DNA of 64,000 nucleotides from Mytilus edulis (taxonomy: Eukaryota; Mollusca; Bivalvia; Mytilida; Mytilidae). Below the pieces are notes generated by a model, which made no database searches, had not been told where the DNA came from, and worked only from the letters and a program-made list of their open reading frames with translations. The stretch spans positions 39,713,373-39,777,372 of the forward strand of contig NC_092350.1 of NCBI RefSeq assembly GCF_963676685.1, given 5' to 3'. Made by a program: the position numbers and the translations under genes. Position 1 is the stretch's first letter, and the number at the start of each line of letters is the position of its first letter. This document shows positions 60,853 to 64,000 of this stretch, one piece after another.

Positions 60853-62070
60853 ATGGGACAGAGCAATTCAATTAATGAAAATGAATTATCGCAAGAGGAT
60901 CAACTGATGCACAGAGTGGAAAATGAAGGACCAGAGGCTATTGCACAACATGTAAGAGAAAATCTCGACAGCTGGAAGAAAGAGGAATTAAAAATAGGCA
61001 TTTCTGGCCGAGTTAAAACAGGAAAATCGACATTCATTAATGCTGTACTTGGTTTGGAACCTAAGCAACCAGGTGCTGCAAAATCAGGATCTGGGAATAC
61101 AACGCAGCACGTTACGCCATACCAACATCCGCGGAATGAACAAATAGTTTTGTTCGAATTTCCTGGTGTTGGAACTGATGCACATCCTAAAACAAAATAC
61201 ATGACAGAAGTAAATGCTATAAAGTGTGATTATTTTTTCATTTTTTTCGATTCGGTTATCAGCGATGATGATATTTGGCTGGCTAAACGATTGAAAGATA
61301 TCAACACACCCTATTGCTTTGTACGATCTATGATCGACCAAGACATTCAAAATGCAAAATTTGATGGGAAGAATGCAGATACTGTACTAGGAGAAGTCAG
61401 AGAGAAAGTTAAGACATCTGTCTCTGCGAATCATATCACCAACGGAACAAACATTTTCTTTATATCAGGTCGATATACAGATCAAGGCGAATTTTCGCAG
61501 TTGCTGAATCATATGGAGCAAAATCTCCCATCGTTGAAATTTGATTCAATCTTGTTTTCAATATCTGCAATATCAAAGGAAGTTATTGAAAGGAAATACC
61601 AGAAACTGAAGACAAGAGTAAAAGTTGTTTCAGTCGGAGCAGCCCTAATATCAGCAGAACCTATCCCTTTCATAGATCTTGTAATAAACTTACAATTAAT
61701 GATAAACGAGCTACATCACTACCTTGATACTTTTGGTATTGATTTGAACAAAATTGAAAGCTTGTCAACTGATGTCAAAGAAAGGTTAAGTGCTTGGAAT
61801 ATTCTAACGAAATCAGGTAAAGCTCTTGCAATCTTCATTACACAGCAGATCGGCAAAGCAGCTGCAGTTGCCATTGTTGAAAGTGTTGCAGATCTTTTTA
61901 TTCCTATTATTGGATCGTTAATATCTGCTCCAACAACCTTTTTAGTAGTGAATGATTTTCTGAGCAAAAATCTTGATCAACTGAAAGAAGATGCTATTGT
62001 TATATACGACAATGCGTTGCATTCTCAGCAAAGTCTTCATACTGACGCACAGGTTATTCGACTCAAATAA
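60853..62070 (+). CDS. Immunity-related GTPase (IRG family)
   Basis: IRG GTPases are dynamin-like proteins that act on pathogen-containing and internal membranes in vertebrate cell-autonomous immunity; the role in molluscs is inferred. 405 codons in a single exon, the usual IRG length and gene form. MGQSNS at the N-terminus fits the myristoylation consensus (Gly2, Ser6). G1 loop GRVKTGKST (52-60) is followed by FINAVLGLE. G3 is FPGVGT, but the usual D-x-P-G aspartate is Glu102. G4 reads RSMID (158-162) where IRGs normally have T-K-x-D, so the base-specifying lysine is Met160. The C-terminal half is helical, with long hydrophobic stretches (for example residues ~255-280 and 335-375). ATG context (acaATGG) is good. 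Nearest recognised neighbours are a solitary retrozyme upstream and an unidentified - strand ORF downstream. Confidence 0.9.
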   Translation: MGQSNSINENELSQEDQLMHRVENEGPEAIAQHVRENLDSWKKEELKIGISGRVKTGKSTFINAVLGLEPKQPGAAKSGSGNTTQHVTPYQHPRNEQIVLFEFPGVGTDAHPKTKYMTEVNAIKCDYFFIFFDSVISDDDIWLAKRLKDINTPYCFVRSMIDQDIQNAKFDGKNADTVLGEVREKVKTSVSANHITNGTNIFFISGRYTDQGEFSQLLNHMEQNLPSLKFDSILFSISAISKEVIERKYQKLKTRVKVVSVGAALISAEPIPFIDLVINLQLMINELHHYLDTFGIDLNKIESLSTDVKERLSAWNILTKSGKALAIFITQQIGKAAAVAIVESVADLFIPIIGSLISAPTTFLVVNDFLSKNLDQLKEDAIVIYDNALHSQQSLHTDAQVIRLK

Positions 62071-62461
62071 ACTAAGCAATATTGTCTTGATCATATTGCT
62101 CCTTTGGGTCTTGATCATATCGCTCCTTTGGGTCCTCACCTGAAAGAATATTCAAAGAAAAAGAGAAAAGTTGAGTATTTATTTGCATATGCATATGCAA
62201 AAAAATACCAAAGTTCAATTTAAAATAAATCGTACATACATTTGAATGTAAATTTTAGCATATCAATAATGGAGCTAGTTGTATGTTTTAGCTTTTAAAT
62301 ACTATATTTACTAAACTATATATTGAAAATATATTGTAGTGAACCATTTGTGTCTGAAAATACACTTTCATTTTTGAAGAGTAAAGACAGTAATACAACT
62401 AATTCTATGTAAATATTATAATTGTTGTATATGTTTTATGGCAATCAATATGTAACACTGT

Positions 62462-62467
62462 AATAAA
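62462..62467 (+). promoter_or_regulatory. Poly(A) signal AATAAA, probable end of IRG transcript
   Basis: About 390 bp after the IRG stop codon in AT-rich sequence. Confidence 0.5.
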
Positions 62468-62744
62468 CAAATTTATATATATATTCAATACACGAATCCC
62501 CAATCCAATTTATTTTTTGTCCTTTGCTATAAAAAAAAATATTTTCTCTGTTAATATAAATTCAAGTAGGAGCGAATCTCCATATGATTAAAATTCCGCT
62601 GATTCATTGCACTACATGACGATCCGAAAGATTGAGATGTCCCACAAAAGAAATTTCCTCAGCTCAAAAATTCCTTGATTATTTTAGTATATTGTTTAAT
62701 TAAATCGTATTTTTTACAGTGATAAACATAAAACGTAAACATGT

Positions 62745-63176
62745 TTATGCATGTTTATATATATTTACGCTGAAATAAAGTTTTAATAATTTTCTTAGAC
62801 TTTTGTTGAAAATATCAAGTTTTTTCCTTGTAATTAAGGAAAGCATTGTCTGAAATAAATTTTTATTGTATTTGAATTCCGTCGACCTTCTTGGCAGTAA
62901 ATTGTTATCCCATTTTATAGTAACGTGAACCAAGCCGGTCAATGACATTTTCATTTCATTCTTATAATGATTTATCTGATCAATTGTTTCTGGTTTTATT
63001 AAATATGCAATATCTTTGCATTTAATATGTAACTGTAAACATACTCTTTGCACGTCATGGTTTTGGTCTAAGTACATGGAAGATGAATTGCTGATCCATG
63101 TATAAGAAATTATGTAAGGACCTTTAGAAGTTGGCCGATGTTCTAGAATTATGTAGAATATGATGTTATTGAATAG
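62745..63176 (-). CDS. Unidentified open frame, ~143 codons; first ATG at 63077
   Basis: Open on the - strand from 63176 to a stop at 62745; from the ATG it gives 110 aa (MYLDQNHDVQRVCLQLHIKC, then IKPETIDQINHYKNEMKMSL ... ending VNIYKHA). Upstream in-frame sequence (HRPTSKGPYIISYTWISNSS) also looks protein-like, which suggests an exon rather than a start. Moderately charged, with no signal peptide or membrane helix. I recognise no domain. It faces the IRG gene tail to tail, with about 0.3 kb between 3' ends. Confidence 0.4.
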   Translation of the reverse strand, partial: LFNNIIFYIILEHRPTSKGPYIISYTWISNSSSMYLDQNHDVQRVCLQLHIKCKDIAYLIKPETIDQINHYKNEMKMSLTGLVHVTIKWDNNLLPRRSTEFKYNKNLFQTMLSLITRKKLDIFNKSLRKLLKLYFSVNIYKHA

Positions 63177-63179
63177 TCA

Positions 63180-64000
63180 CATGACGCTATTATGTGCAAA
63201 TAAACGAATCACGTGTCGGAACTTTTCATACCATTTTCAATCCATTTTGTTATATGCTAGGTGATGTTAACACAATTTATTCTAACAGTTTATTTCGTAT
63301 TTTGTACAAGTATGTAGTATACTTGAAGTGAATAGCAACACTTTTTAAAAAGTTAAAATATATCATAAATAGTTCACTCTGTTTGTGAAAAAAAAATTTA
63401 GCTTCACTTCTATTTGTCAAACACACTCTTAAAGACTGACTCATGCAGACTGTGTTCCCCCATTGGCATATTGACACCCTCGTCTTTAATTTTTTCAAAT
63501 CTTAAATTGAAAGCAATGAAAAGGTTATTTGTTTGTCGGAAGTAAATGTACATGTACATTAAAGAGTTTTAGTCAAGTATTACTTTTTTTTTAAATTGGG
63601 AAATTATGAGAGTATATGGGAATATGTTGGTGTGTTGAAGAGTTCTAGCATGAATTCATGCTTAATAATTGTAATGTTTTAAGATCAATTTTTATTTAAT
63701 TTGTTTAAACGAATTACGTGAGTAATCCTATCTAATTCATAGATTAGATAGAATGGAATATTCAACACGACGTAAATAATTATTGCATGAGTGCTGAGTT
63801 TTAAATTTTACGTGTTATACATATACTTTATACCGACTTTCGCTGAGTGTGCTCTGTATATAAGGGTTAATGATGCACATGATTACCCTCTAATAGCTAA
63901 GCTTCTGCTACAGGAGGAAGATAAAGCCTAGGTTTAGCATTCAGCATACTAGTATGGCTTATCATTTGAATTTGAATTTTAAAACAAAAAAAAGTTAGTA
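63180..64000. other. Right edge, no gene recognised
   Basis: AT-rich. A 73-codon - strand frame at 63277-63498 shows no known domain. Confidence 0.4.

Overview
The window looks like a piece of nuclear genome from a marine mussel (Mytilus or a close relative). It is AT-rich and intron-rich, and it is crowded with dispersed repeats whose wording I recognise from mussel sequence. No database search was possible, so the species assignment is an inference.

Three protein-coding genes are well supported. (1) A vesicular glutamate transporter (SLC17 family, VGLUT type) fills 1492-25013 on the + strand. Its 11 coding exons join without a frame break into a 603-residue protein, and a poly(A) signal lies at 26684. 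(2) A TMEM97 / sigma-2 receptor gene (EXPERA family) lies at 40138-45410 (+). It has 3 coding exons and encodes 170 residues. A nearly complete LINE sits in intron 1, and a 58-bp tandem repeat has multiplied the 3' splice site and the head of exon 2. (3) An immunity-related GTPase (IRG) is encoded without introns at 60853-62070 (+) behind a likely 5' UTR intron.

Most of the rest is mobile DNA. Recognisable items are: a CR1/L2-like LINE with an open 897-codon frame (about 40.35-43.24 kb); a decayed LINE in VGLUT intron 4; a damaged Penelope-like element (PLE) on the - strand (48.8-51.1 kb) and a piece of a second PLE (59.2-59.8 kb); a 3.0-kb PIF/Harbinger element with about 30-bp inverted ends, a TTA target duplication and a broken transposase (29372-32378); and several short inverted-repeat elements (MITEs), many with clear target duplications (TA, TTA, TAA, TTAA).

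The most striking system is a tandem array at 46249-48580 of about 350-358-bp monomers. Each monomer carries a complete type I hammerhead self-cleaving ribozyme (7 copies). A solitary copy at 59851-60230 has a substitution in the catalytic core. This is the architecture of animal 'retrozymes': non-autonomous elements thought to spread through circular RNA and possibly borrow PLE reverse transcriptases. PLE remnants lie next to both copies here.

Other structures of note are a 53-bp satellite apparently derived from the arms of an inverted-repeat element (33.2-34.5 kb), a 1.9-kb nested inverted repeat in VGLUT intron 2, two families of long hairpin repeats (23.2-24.5 and 55.0-56.2 kb), an interstitial (CCTAAC)4 patch inside a PLE tail (789-815), a 170-bp GA microsatellite (27.6 kb), and several unidentified coding-like segments near 53-58 kb and 62.7-63.2 kb.
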